Positions 37,877 through 47,519 of a DNA stretch of 64,000 bases are shown one piece after another. This stretch comes from Candidatus Methylaffinis lahnbergensis. GTDB lineage: Bacteria > Pseudomonadota > Alphaproteobacteria > Rhizobiales > Beijerinckiaceae. Positions within the stretch are counted from its first letter, which is position 1. Each line of letters begins with the position of its first letter. Below the pieces are notes generated by a model. That model was not told where the DNA came from. It searched no databases and saw only the letters and a list, made by a program, of their open reading frames with translations. A program made the position numbers and the translations under genes. Location: positions 1-64,000 of the forward strand of contig PEFW01000004.1 in assembly GCA_002890675.1 (NCBI GenBank), written 5' to 3'.

Positions 37877-39691
37877 CTACTCCGGCGACAGGCTGAGAAG
37901 GATCAGCCCGGCGGCATCATCCTCATAATCCTTGTGCAGCCAGCCGGGCAGCTGGCCGCGCTTCCATCGCTCCATCGCGGTCTTGGGCAGGTCGGCAACA
38001 TAGGGAGCACGAGTGTTTGCCGGCAGCGCGCACAGAAGCACCCGTTTGACCCGTGCCGCTTCCAACGCCGCTCTGGCGTCGTCGTCGGTCAGCGCCCGGC
38101 TTGCCCGCAAATACCTTGCGATCCCCTTGTATCCTCGATGGTAGGGCGCAGCGACCGTCATCGCGCTTGTCCTCCACAGCAGTTCGGGTGCGAAATCTAT
38201 GTCGACGAGCACGACATCTCGTTCGTCCTTGAGCCAGCCCGCGGCCGCCGCGACGTTACAGGAAGATATTCGCGCGTTGCCCGCATCGGTCACGGCGGCA
38301 TAGAGCGGAGCCACGGCAAGGATCGTTCCGAAGACCCCAGCCGGCAGCAATCCGACCCGCTCCCTGAGGCGCGATGCCAAAATGGCAAGCGCGACGACGC
38401 CCGCCGCCGCAGCGTAGGGGGCAAAGCGGAGATGGATGATGCAAATTGCCAGGAGCGTCGCGGCGCAAAGGGTAGCGTAGGAGAGAAGCCAGAACCTGCG
38501 CCAGTCCCCTTGGGCCTTCAAGAGCTCGAGCGAGAAGAAGAGCAAAGCGAGGATGCCGCCGCCGCCGAAGGCGATCAGGCGCAACGGCGTGGCAAGGGGG
38601 CGAAATTCTACATTGTTGCCCCAGATGAGGCGCTGAACCTCGATAGGGGTCTCGGGGGCGATCCCTTGGGCAAGCTCCGGAAAGGCGGCGAGCCAAAGGA
38701 CTCCGGCGAGGACTCCGGCGCCGAGGAGCGCCGCGAGCCGGCGACCTGCGCCGGGCAGGTTGACGCGGCGCAGCGCCTTCGCCGCGGCGAGAAGGAGGGG
38801 GCCGAGGAGGACGTAGGGAAGCGAAAGCCGATCCACCTCGATCGAGAGAAGCCCGCCGTTTGGCGGATCGAGCAGCCAGGCCGCAGCCGTGATGACGGTG
38901 AAGCCAACCGTGCATCCCTCCACGCGGCCGGCAGCCGCCTCGTTCCCATCCGGTAACCATGAGAGGGCGAGCCCCGCGAAAGCGAGAAGGGCAAAGGGCA
39001 ACATTTCGACCGAGAAGGCGGTCCCGGCGCCGCACCACAGGCCCGCATAAATGGCCGAATTTGCCCGACCGCCGCAGTCGGAAACGGCCCGGACCGCATG
39101 TGCGAGTGCCACGGCGGCGCAAAGAGGAATGATAAGGTGGTGGCCGAAGCGACCGGCTCCGCCGTAAGCTAGCAGCGCCGGCGCCATGACGGCGGCGGCC
39201 GGGACGAACAACATTGCCGGCTTCCACCCGACGAAGGGTCTTGCGGCCCACCAAAGGGCTGCCGTCAAGGAGCCGAACAGGACCGGGCCGAACAGCGTTG
39301 CCACCACCAGGATCGCGCCGTCGCGCCCAAGGAACGGTTCCAGCAACAGAACGAACGGCAGGGCGAGTATTTCGACGAGCCGTGTCCAGTGGAGGGAAGT
39401 CCCGTATCCGGAGGAGTCGCGGCCGAGGATCTGCTGCCATGATCCCGTTTCCAGAGCGTCGCGGAGCAGAACGGCGCGGGTCCAGGAATCGGGGTCCGGG
39501 AGCTTGTCGAAAGTAAGCGTGTTGGGCCAATTGAAAACAATGAGCACATAGGACGCCACAACAATTGCCAAGAGCACATATCCCGCTGGCGAGCGCATTC
39601 GGGCCGGGAAATCGAGATTCGCGCGGTTTAGCCATTGTAGCGTTTGGTTTGGCCTGGATGAATCCCCAAGTCTCTTATTCTGGTTGGTCAT
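37877..39691 (-). CDS. Multispan membrane protein, GT-C glycosyltransferase/STT3-like
   Basis: A 604-residue protein with a dozen or so hydrophobic segments. After the first helix (AGYVLLAIVVASYVLIVFNW), the loop DPDSWTRAVLLRDALETGSW and GYGTSLHWTRLVEILALP contains the acidic DPDSW-type site seen in the first extracytoplasmic loop of GT-C enzymes such as STT3/PglB-like proteins. The C-terminal ~130 residues are soluble and hold a VVLVDIDFAPELLWRTSAM segment. Such enzymes transfer sugars from polyprenyl carriers; the acceptor here is unknown. ATG 39691 gives the natural N-terminus; the frame is open to 39736. Confidence 0.65.
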   Translation of the reverse strand: MTNQNKRLGDSSRPNQTLQWLNRANLDFPARMRSPAGYVLLAIVVASYVLIVFNWPNTLTFDKLPDPDSWTRAVLLRDALETGSWQQILGRDSSGYGTSLHWTRLVEILALPFVLLLEPFLGRDGAILVVATLFGPVLFGSLTAALWWAARPFVGWKPAMLFVPAAAVMAPALLAYGGAGRFGHHLIIPLCAAVALAHAVRAVSDCGGRANSAIYAGLWCGAGTAFSVEMLPFALLAFAGLALSWLPDGNEAAAGRVEGCTVGFTVITAAAWLLDPPNGGLLSIEVDRLSLPYVLLGPLLLAAAKALRRVNLPGAGRRLAALLGAGVLAGVLWLAAFPELAQGIAPETPIEVQRLIWGNNVEFRPLATPLRLIAFGGGGILALLFFSLELLKAQGDWRRFWLLSYATLCAATLLAICIIHLRFAPYAAAAGVVALAILASRLRERVGLLPAGVFGTILAVAPLYAAVTDAGNARISSCNVAAAAGWLKDERDVVLVDIDFAPELLWRTSAMTVAAPYHRGYKGIARYLRASRALTDDDARAALEAARVKRVLLCALPANTRAPYVADLPKTAMERWKRGQLPGWLHKDYEDDAAGLILLSLSPE

Positions 39692-40147
39692 GCTGGTATC
39701 CGTTCCCTGTGTGCATGGCCGGCCGAGCGTGGCCACGGAGAATCGGTCTGGTCCACAAGGGACCGGAGCCGCTCAACTTGTTGCGTCGCCGGGGAGGATG
39801 GCATTGTGCGTGGTGGCTTTGTGCGCGGCCCCGGAGGACCGCGCCGCCGGCTTTGTACGATACCAACCGTCAAAAACGCCTTAAACAGGCGTGCGTAAAA
39901 GGCCGGCGGGAGATTGGTGGAATTGCGCAAGGAAAACCGTTGCCGCCAAGCTTTGCGCAGCAACGCTGTGACGGGCTGTCGGCATTCTCGGTGAGACGAG
40001 GCTTGGGCAAGGCTCGCACAAGCCCGTAGAACTATTTGATTCATGCCGGTACGTCTCCTGCCCGGCCCCTCGGAAGAAGTTGTGATCCCCGCGTGTGCCG
40101 CAGGCCGGCGGCAGCGGTTGCTGGTCCCTCGGCGGCGACGGAATGGA
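39692..40147. other. Gene-free stretch
   Basis: No supported gene between the GT-C-like gene and the broken methyltransferase copy. Its last ~50 bp partly resemble the sequence before the intact copy at 43290-43339. Confidence 0.4.
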
Positions 40148-40873
40148 ATGGTGGAAAGTCTAGGTATCTGGAGGTCTCGTCTATCGAGACTGCGGGGGGG
40201 TGTGTTGGCTATTTTCAAGGAAATTTACGACAAACACGCGGCCTTTTGGCCGTGGCGGATAGAGTTTTAATACTTCTTTCCTTCATTATAGTAGTGGTTC
40301 GGCTATACGGGCGACCGCCGGAGTTATTTATGATCAGCTGCGTGGCCGCTATTTCTTCTTATCCTTGTTTTTCGCAGCCCGCTTTTGGCCGGGCCGCCTC
40401 CGCCGGTGCTGGGCTTCATCGGACTGGTAATAAGCTATCCAGCTTTGGCATTTCTTGAATTTCATAGAACTATCTCAGGTCATGCCGGAGTTGTCTTTTT
40501 CTATTCTATTGTTTTTTATATAATAGTTCGTGCATCGGCACTTTATACGATTAGACGAAGCTTTGCAATTTTTCCTTCGGCGCGCTTGCTTGTAACGGGA
40601 GGTCCTTACAATATCGTACGGCACCCGATATATTCCTCATATTTGCACTTGGCGATTTGCGTCACGGTGCTCACCCCGATCCTTCGTAACATCATCGTAA
40701 CCGCTATATTCGGCTTGGGCCTCTTTTTGAGGGCCAAATGCGAAGAGGATCTCCTCGTAAGCGCCGAAGGATATGGCACTTTTCATCACCGCGTGAAGAA
40801 GCTTTTTTTCAGCGCGGCGCTTTCAGCTTCTGCCGGCGCCGCTGCTGCGGTCGTTTGGTTCGGGCGGCTGTGA
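40148..40873 (+). pseudogene. Isoprenylcysteine methyltransferase-like gene, decayed copy
   Basis: This is a frameshifted copy of the gene at 43340-44080. The first frame reads MVESLGIWRSRLSRLRGGVL and FKEIYDKHAAFWPW, then is lost at about 40253, where one G of the intact copy is missing. The next frame gives LILLSFIIVVVRLYG. After another break near 40350-40400, GLVISYPALAFLEFHRTIS, VTGGPYNIVRHPIYSSYLHL and RAKCEEDLLVSAEGYG follow to the stop. The methyltransferase motif RHPIY and the GY end block survive, but at least two frameshifts prevent a full product. Its stop overlaps the GTG of the desaturase gene. Confidence 0.75.
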
Positions 40874-41745
40874 CAAATCTCATCGTCGAGACTGCCTTAG
40901 TCCTGGAACAATGTGGATCAGTCGAAAAGGTTGGGACGGGGGTCTTCCTATGGCTGGCGATCATGCTCGTCGGGCTGGCGGTCGAGCGCCTTCGCCCGGT
41001 CGAGAAAGGGCAGCCACGCTCGAACATCGTCCTTAATCTCGCTTATTCGATCGTCCGCTTCTGGGCAATTTTCGCTGGAGCGCCGATTGCTGCGACTGCG
41101 GCGGCCGTCGCAGTCGGTGCGCTTGGTGGCGGCGTTATCGTCCTCCCCGGCGCAGGTTGGGGCCTATTCTGGGCGATCCCACTCTACATGCTCGCGATGG
41201 ATCTTGCCGAATATCTCTTTCATCGCGCGCAGCACGCCTGGCCGTTCCTCTGGGCGATGCACTCATTACATCACAGCGATACCGCGCTCAACATAACGAC
41301 GACGACGCGCCACTTCTGGATCGAAGTGGCGATCAAAGTGCTGTGCGTCTACCCATTCGTCAACTTGCTCCTGCGCCCAAGCCCGGTGGTCCTAACCGCA
41401 AATGTTATCGCGAACTACTGGAATTTTGTGGCGCACATGAACATCCGGCTGTCGTTCGGCCGGTTCTGGCCGATGCTCAACAGCCCGCAATATCATCGCG
41501 TCCATCACGCGGCAGACCTTGCTTACGCAAACTGCAATTTCGCCGCCCTGTTCCCGGTCTTTGACGTGATCTTTAGGACTTACCATCGGCCGGAAAAGGA
41601 CGAATATCCTGCGTCCGGCCTCGAAAATGGCGAAGCGCCCTCAGGCCTTCTCGAGGCGATTGCGTGGCCGCTTCGGCGATATCTGCGAATTCGCCCGGTC
41701 CCGGATACGCCTGATGAAGGGTTTAAATCCAAAGATTTACGATAA
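40870..41745 (+). CDS. Sterol desaturase/fatty acid hydroxylase family protein
   Basis: A 291-residue membrane di-iron enzyme. The three histidine clusters that hold the iron pair are HRAQH (HxxxH), HSLHHSD (HxxHH) and HRVHH (HxxHH), spaced as in the family. Several membrane segments precede them (GVFLWLAIMLVGLAVE, LFWAIPLYMLAMDLAEYLF). The family hydroxylates or desaturates lipids; the substrate cannot be told. GTG 40870 overlaps the stop of the decayed methyltransferase copy, suggesting an old operon. The first codons (V/M-TNLIVE) recur after the intact copy at 44077, with nothing of the rest. No separate ribosome-binding site is seen. Confidence 0.85.
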   Translation: MTNLIVETALVLEQCGSVEKVGTGVFLWLAIMLVGLAVERLRPVEKGQPRSNIVLNLAYSIVRFWAIFAGAPIAATAAAVAVGALGGGVIVLPGAGWGLFWAIPLYMLAMDLAEYLFHRAQHAWPFLWAMHSLHHSDTALNITTTTRHFWIEVAIKVLCVYPFVNLLLRPSPVVLTANVIANYWNFVAHMNIRLSFGRFWPMLNSPQYHRVHHAADLAYANCNFAALFPVFDVIFRTYHRPEKDEYPASGLENGEAPSGLLEAIAWPLRRYLRIRPVPDTPDEGFKSKDLR

Positions 41746-41856
41746 ACATATATATAACCAATAAAACAGTTATTGTGCGTTAATATAAATGTTTATGCGA
41801 GTTTCTAAGTACTTCCAAAGTTCTCCCTGATTATTATCGCCGAATTCCAGCAACAG

Positions 41857-41872
41857 CCAGGTAAATACCTGG
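41857..41872. promoter_or_regulatory. Perfect palindrome upstream of the Flp pilin genes
   Basis: CCAGGTA-AA-TACCTGG has 7-bp perfect arms and a 2-bp centre, 41 bp before the first pilin ATG, in an A/T-rich spacer (41746-41913). The place and shape fit an operator for a dimeric regulator, but a short hairpin in the 5' leader is also possible. Confidence 0.4.
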
Positions 41873-41913
41873 ACTGGAACCTCTAAGCAACCGGGAACTC
41901 AGGAGTATCAATC

Positions 41914-42087
41914 ATGCGTAATTTGTTTCGCCGCTTTATCGACAATCAATCCGGTGTCACGGCCATCGAGTATGGTCTCATCGCCTCTTTGATCGCCGTC
42001 GTCATCATCACCGCCGTGAAATTGGTCGGCACCGACCTCACGGCCACATTCAACGCGATCGCCGCCAATTTGACCGCTGCGGCCTGA
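41914..42087 (+). CDS. Flp/Fap-type pilin, copy 1
   Basis: A 57-residue pilin precursor of the Flp (type IVb, Tad) class. A short basic leader (MRNLFRRFIDNQSG) precedes the processing region and the hydrophobic helix VTAIEYGLIASLIAVVIITA, with the conserved Glu-Tyr pair. The C-terminal part is LVGTDLTATFNAIAANL. AGGAG lies 9 bases before ATG 41914. It is the first of three pilin genes set 259 bp apart and followed by a prepilin peptidase gene. The rest of the Tad secretion machinery is not in the window. Confidence 0.9.
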   Translation: MRNLFRRFIDNQSGVTAIEYGLIASLIAVVIITAVKLVGTDLTATFNAIAANLTAAA

Positions 42088-42172
42088 TCGCGCAGGCGCC
42101 GCCTGTCTGGCGCCCGGATTATGGCGGATGCCAAGTACGGGAGTCAGGCGGGAGGCGAACAAGGAGTGAATC

Positions 42173-42346
42173 ATGCGTAATTTGTTGCACCGCTTTTTCG
42201 ACGATCAATCCGGCGTCACGGCCATCGAATATGGTCTCATCGCCGCTTTGATCGCCGTCGTCATCATCGTCGCCGTGCAATTGGTCGGCACCGACCTCAC
42301 GGCCACATTCAACGCTATCGCCGCCAATTTGACCGCTGCGGCCTGA
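42173..42346 (+). CDS. Flp/Fap-type pilin, copy 2
   Basis: A 57-residue Flp pilin precursor. The leader is MRNLLHRFFDDQSG and the helix VTAIEYGLIAALIAVVIIVA. The C-terminal part is identical to copy 1 from LVGTDLTATFNAIAANL on. AAGGAG precedes ATG 42173. Differences from copy 1 lie mainly in the leader and one or two helix positions. Confidence 0.9.
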   Translation: MRNLLHRFFDDQSGVTAIEYGLIAALIAVVIIVAVQLVGTDLTATFNAIAANLTAAA

Positions 42347-42431
42347 TTGCTCTGGCGCCGCCTGTCTGGCGCCCGGATTATGGCGGATGCCAAGTACGGG
42401 AGTCAGCCGGGAGGCGAAAAAGGAGTGAATC

Positions 42432-42599
42432 ATGCGTAATTTGTTGCACCGCTTTTTCGACGATCAATCCGGCGTCACGGCCATCGAATATGGTCTCATC
42501 GCCGCTTTGATCGCCGTCGTCATCATTGTCGCCGTGAGCTTAGTCGGCACGACTATTTCGGCCACTTTCTTCGGGGCTGTCGACGCTGGTTTCAAGTAA
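42432..42599 (+). CDS. Flp/Fap-type pilin, copy 3, diverged C-terminus
   Basis: A 55-residue Flp pilin precursor. The leader and helix are identical to copy 2 up to IVAV. The C-terminal part then differs (SLVGTTISATFFGAVDAGFK), so surface-exposed residues are altered. AAGGAG precedes ATG 42432. It may be a variant subunit; whether all three are assembled is unknown. Confidence 0.9.
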   Translation: MRNLLHRFFDDQSGVTAIEYGLIAALIAVVIIVAVSLVGTTISATFFGAVDAGFK

Positions 42600-42728
42600 T
42601 GGCACCGGCCCCGCGTCAGCTTGAGAGCACAAATCCCCAGCTATCGGGTTCGAGAGACCGCTGGACTCGCGATCACTTGCCGCCCTGAACCTTTATCCGC
42701 TAGGCGTTGAAATGGACTTTGAAAGATC

Positions 42729-43238
42729 ATGCTTGAAGCCGCGACGCTTTTATTTTTTCCAGCCCTGATGGCCTTCGCCGCGATTTCCGACCTCTTGACA
42801 ATGACCATTTCCAATCGCATTTCGATCGCGCTTGCGGTCCTGTTCCTTGCCATGGCGTTCGCCTGCGGTCTCCCCGCGACCGAAATTTTGTGGCATCTCG
42901 CCTGTGGCGCGGCGATGCTCGTTTTCGCTTTCGGCTTGTTCGCGCGCGGCTGGATCGGCGGCGGCGATGCAAAGCTCGCGGCGGCGACCGCGATCTGGCT
43001 GGGGTTCGATCATCTCGGCGACTACGCGCTTTCCGCCAGCATTCTTGGCGGTCTGCTTAGCGTCTCGATCATCGTGCTGCGTATATGGCCTTTGCCCGGA
43101 GTTCTCCTGGCGCGCCAATGGGCCATCCGCCTGCATGAACCCGGCACCGGCATCCCTTTCGGCATCGCCCTCGCAAGCGCCGGCCTCATTCTCTATCCCG
43201 AAACCGCGATCTGGCTCGCCGCCGCCGCTATCCATTAA
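42729..43238 (+). CDS. cpaA: Prepilin peptidase CpaA/TadV
   Basis: A 169-residue inner-membrane aspartyl protease that cleaves Flp prepilin leaders. The two catalytic aspartates are in FAAISDLLTMTISN (first loop) and WIGGGDAKLAAATAIW (GxGD motif). Several hydrophobic helices fill the rest. It follows the three pilin genes by 130 bp, and its product is their likely processing enzyme. The other tad/cpa genes (cpaB-F, tadBCD) are not found nearby; the next gene is unrelated. Confidence 0.88.
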   Translation: MLEAATLLFFPALMAFAAISDLLTMTISNRISIALAVLFLAMAFACGLPATEILWHLACGAAMLVFAFGLFARGWIGGGDAKLAAATAIWLGFDHLGDYALSASILGGLLSVSIIVLRIWPLPGVLLARQWAIRLHEPGTGIPFGIALASAGLILYPETAIWLAAAAIH

Positions 43239-43339
43239 ACCTGCATGGAGTTGCCTCGATGCCCATTCCCGCGTTCTCTTTGAAATGTTGCACGGCGGAG
43301 CGATCAGCAACGGCTGGACATACCTCGGAGGCGATTAAA

Positions 43340-44080
43340 ATGGCGGAAAGTCTAGGTATCTGGTGGTCTCGTGCATCGAGACTGCGGGGCGGTCTGTTGG
43401 CTCGTTTCAAGGAAGTTTACGATAAGCGTGCGGTCTTTTGGCCGTGGGCGGATAAAGCTTTAATGCTTCTTTCCTTTATTATAGTATTAGTTCGGTCATA
43501 CGGGCTTCCACCGTATACTCTTACTGTCGCCATGGCGTTCCCACTATTTCTTCTTGTCACTGTTTTGCGTAACCCCCTTTTGACGCTGCCGCTGCCGACA
43601 ATGTCGGGCTTCTTCGGAATGGTGATAAGCTATCCGGCTCTGAGTTTTTTGGAATTTCATAGTCCAGTTCCTTTATTTGCCTCAAGTTACGTCGGGTTCG
43701 TCTTTACTGCTGCTGTTCTTTTTTACTTAATAAATCTAGCATGGGCGTTTTGTAATATTGGACGAAGCTTTGCAATTTTTCCTTCGATACGCCGACTTGT
43801 GACGGGCGGGCCTTACACCATGGTGCGGCACCCGATATATTCCGCATATTTGCACTTGGCGATATGCTTCACGGTGGTCGTACCGACCCTCCATAACATC
43901 ATCGTAACCGCCATCCTCGTCCTGGGTCTCTTTCTAAGGGCCAAATGCGAAGAGGGTCTACTTGAACGATCCGGAGGATATGGCGCTTTTCGTAATCGGG
44001 TAAAAAATCGTTTTTTCAGCGCGGCGTATTCAGCTCCCGCCCCACTGGTGGCTGCATTTGTATGGTTTGGGTCGCTATGA
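43340..44080 (+). CDS. Isoprenylcysteine carboxyl methyltransferase-family membrane protein
   Basis: A 246-residue membrane protein of the ICMT/PEMT-like methyltransferase family. Four or so helices are followed by the SAM-binding C-terminal block: FPSIRRLVTGGPYTMVRHPI, YSAYLHLAICF, RAKCEEGLLERSGGYGAFRN. The RHPxY and E-E...GY motifs are the family marks. GGAGG lies about 8 bases before ATG 43340. It is the intact paralogue of the broken gene at 40148; the two flank the pilin block. The substrate is unknown; bacterial members methylate varied lipid-like or protein ends. It is richer in A/T than its neighbours. Confidence 0.8.
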   Translation: MAESLGIWWSRASRLRGGLLARFKEVYDKRAVFWPWADKALMLLSFIIVLVRSYGLPPYTLTVAMAFPLFLLVTVLRNPLLTLPLPTMSGFFGMVISYPALSFLEFHSPVPLFASSYVGFVFTAAVLFYLINLAWAFCNIGRSFAIFPSIRRLVTGGPYTMVRHPIYSAYLHLAICFTVVVPTLHNIIVTAILVLGLFLRAKCEEGLLERSGGYGAFRNRVKNRFFSAAYSAPAPLVAAFVWFGSL

Positions 44081-44104
44081 CAAATCTCATCGTCGAGGCA
44101 GCCG
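43340..44104 (+). repeat. Duplicated segment, right copy (left copy 40148-40897)
   Basis: Both copies begin at the methyltransferase ATG and end just inside the start of the desaturase frame (ACAAATCTCATCGTCGAG). After that only the left copy continues with the real desaturase gene. The right copy keeps about 8 desaturase codons (ATG 44077, MTNLIVEAA) and then unrelated sequence with a stop at 44160. The pair brackets the Flp pilin and cpaA genes. Confidence 0.75.
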
Positions 44105-44160
44105 TTCGTGCTTCTGTCCAGCCGTTGGCTGCCATTGCGGTCGCCTCGCCCGTTCGGTAA

Positions 44161-44466
44161 GCGCTCAGGATTGCTTCGCTCGCAATGGAACCGCAGGCCC
44201 ATGCATGGCACAGCCGCGCGCACGCGCCCCCATCGCGACTTTCTGGGCTTTTTTGCTGAAATCTGGCATGGTAAATGCTCCCAAGTTTCTGGCGCGCCAA
44301 TCACCGCGGTTCGCCGCGGGGCTTGTGCTGCTTCGGTCCGCAGTCCTTTCTTGGCCGCTGGTTCTGTCCTCACGATTCGCTTCGCCGCATGCAAGAGCAA
44401 ACATTCGAGAGCGGCCATGTGCCGCTAACCATGATCCAGACCGCCGGCGGCAAGGAGCGCGGGCAA
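44161..44466. other. Gene-free stretch
   Basis: No gene recognised between the vestigial desaturase start and the ATP-grasp gene. The ATP-grasp frame is open through part of it without family resemblance. Confidence 0.35.
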
Positions 44467-45945
<1,479 letters not shown>

Positions 45946-46263
45946 TTTTTCAACGCCGGTCGCCTGAAACAAGGAGGACCGGAGAAGAGTGTTGCCGCGA
46001 AGCTGGCCACGGATGCGGCCAAGCCGGCTTGGTGGAGGGGCGAAGGTTGGTTGCTTTGGGCGAGCCGTGATGCAATGCCTTGGTTCCCGCATGATCCTGA
46101 TCGCGAACCAGTTTTCAATTTCGCTCAATCGTGCTTTAGAGCGTGTCCTTAAAAAACTTGCCCGGCTATTTCAATTCCAGCATGCTCCAACTCTTTGATT
46201 TCGAGCTGCGTCCTTATCGCTGAAGTGGCTCCATTTGATCGGGACGCTCATTCGAGGCAGGCA
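45946..46263. other. Gene-free spacer
   Basis: About 320 bp between the ATP-grasp and alpha-E genes. No gene or clear terminator was recognised. The pair is usually tightly spaced, so this gap is longer than expected. Confidence 0.35.
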
Positions 46264-47223
46264 ATGCTTTCCCGCACGGCGGACAATCTCTACTGGCTTG
46301 CGCGCTACGTCGAGCGCGCCGATTTTCTTGCCCGGATCATTAAGGCGGCGCAACGCCTCGCCACCCTGCCCGCAAGCTATTCCGGGACCGGCACCGAATG
46401 GGAAAGCGCGCTTGAATCGTCGGGCGCGGCGCAAGGTTTTCGCGCGACCCGCGGCGCCGCCGGGGAGGCCAGTGTCGTCGATTACCTGACCTTCGCGCCG
46501 GACAATCCTTCCTCGATCTGCAATTGCATCAAGTTCGCCCGGGCCAATGGGCGGGCGGTGCGCACCGCGCTCACCGCCGAAATATGGGAAGCGATCAACG
46601 GCGCCTGGATCGAACTTGGCCGATTCGAAGCAAGCAACAATGGTTCCAGCCGCTACGACCGCGAGGCCCTGTCGCATTTCTTCGAATTCGTCAAAAAGAC
46701 GTCGCTCGACTATGATGGTTGCGTCGACCGCACCATGTTGCGCAACGACGCCTATTGGTTCTCGCGCCTCGGCCTTTATATCGAGCGGGCGGACAACACC
46801 GCCCGTATCCTCGATGTGAAATATCACGTGCTGTTGCCGGAAACCGAGACCGTCGGCGGGTCGCTCGACTATTTCCAGTGGACCGCGATCCTGCGCGCGG
46901 TCTCGTCGCTCACCGCCTATCATTGGGTTTATCGCGAGAGCGTGAAGCCATGGCTGATCGCCGATCTTTTGATCCTCAAGAAGGAAATGCCGCGCTCGCT
47001 GATCGCCTGCTACGACAATATCGTCCATTTCCTCGACGCGATCGGCAACGCCTATGGCCGTGCCGGCGCGTCGCAAAAACAGGCGCACGAGGTGATGGCG
47101 CGGCTCGAGAATGCAACAACAAAGGAAATTTTTAAGACCGGCCTGCATGAATTCATCACCGCCTTCGTCGAGGACAACGACCGGCTAGGCCAAACAATCA
47201 ACGGCCAATATCTTTTGCATTGA
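46264..47223 (+). CDS. Alpha-E domain protein
   Basis: A 319-residue mostly helical protein of the alpha-E family. MLSRTADNLYWLARYVERAD is the signature start; SVVDYLTFAPDNPSSICNCI, GCVDRTMLRNDAYWFSRLG and IERADNTARILDVKYHVLLP follow. The family always occurs beside circularly permuted ATP-grasp proteins, often with a transglutaminase-like protease, and is thought to belong to a peptide-modifying system; the biochemistry is not established. GAGGCAGGCA precedes ATG 46264. No transglutaminase or proteasome-like gene follows here. Confidence 0.85.
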   Translation: MLSRTADNLYWLARYVERADFLARIIKAAQRLATLPASYSGTGTEWESALESSGAAQGFRATRGAAGEASVVDYLTFAPDNPSSICNCIKFARANGRAVRTALTAEIWEAINGAWIELGRFEASNNGSSRYDREALSHFFEFVKKTSLDYDGCVDRTMLRNDAYWFSRLGLYIERADNTARILDVKYHVLLPETETVGGSLDYFQWTAILRAVSSLTAYHWVYRESVKPWLIADLLILKKEMPRSLIACYDNIVHFLDAIGNAYGRAGASQKQAHEVMARLENATTKEIFKTGLHEFITAFVEDNDRLGQTINGQYLLH

Positions 47224-47519
47224 GGCAAGCAAATTTTCAGAGACTTGGTATCAGTCGCTTTCGAGCGTAGCCGCGACCACGCGGCGGCCGACTTTGCGCC
47301 CCACAGCCTTGCCGGCAATGTCCGTCCTTATGGGTCCGGCTCGCGCGCGCAGATAGATATATCCCGGGCAAACGCATGAGAACGAGGTCAGATCCGTCGC
47401 TTTCAGCCCCGCTGGCGCGCGCGTGCTGCATAGGACCGCAGCATTTTAATGCGTTATGAAAGTGGTTTTGCACCAAGTTGCGCTAGAATCGTGAGACGAT
47501 TTCGAATACGGGTGACGGC

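Larger units (their letters stand above)
41914..42599 (+). repeat. Tandem array of three pilin units, 259-bp period
   Basis: The three pilin starts (41914, 42173, 42432) are exactly 259 bp apart, and the 85-bp spacers between the genes are nearly identical. Each spacer holds GGCGCC-GCCTGTCT-GGCGCC, a possible hairpin, and its own AAGGAG ribosome-binding site. This shows tandem duplication of gene plus spacer. Units 1 and 2 match to the stop; unit 3 diverges in its last third. Confidence 0.9.

Noticed and set aside
37934..38956. 340-codon plus-strand frame opposite the GT-C-like gene
   Set aside because: It is very rich in Arg/Glu/Gly, without a domain, and antisense to a convincing membrane protein.
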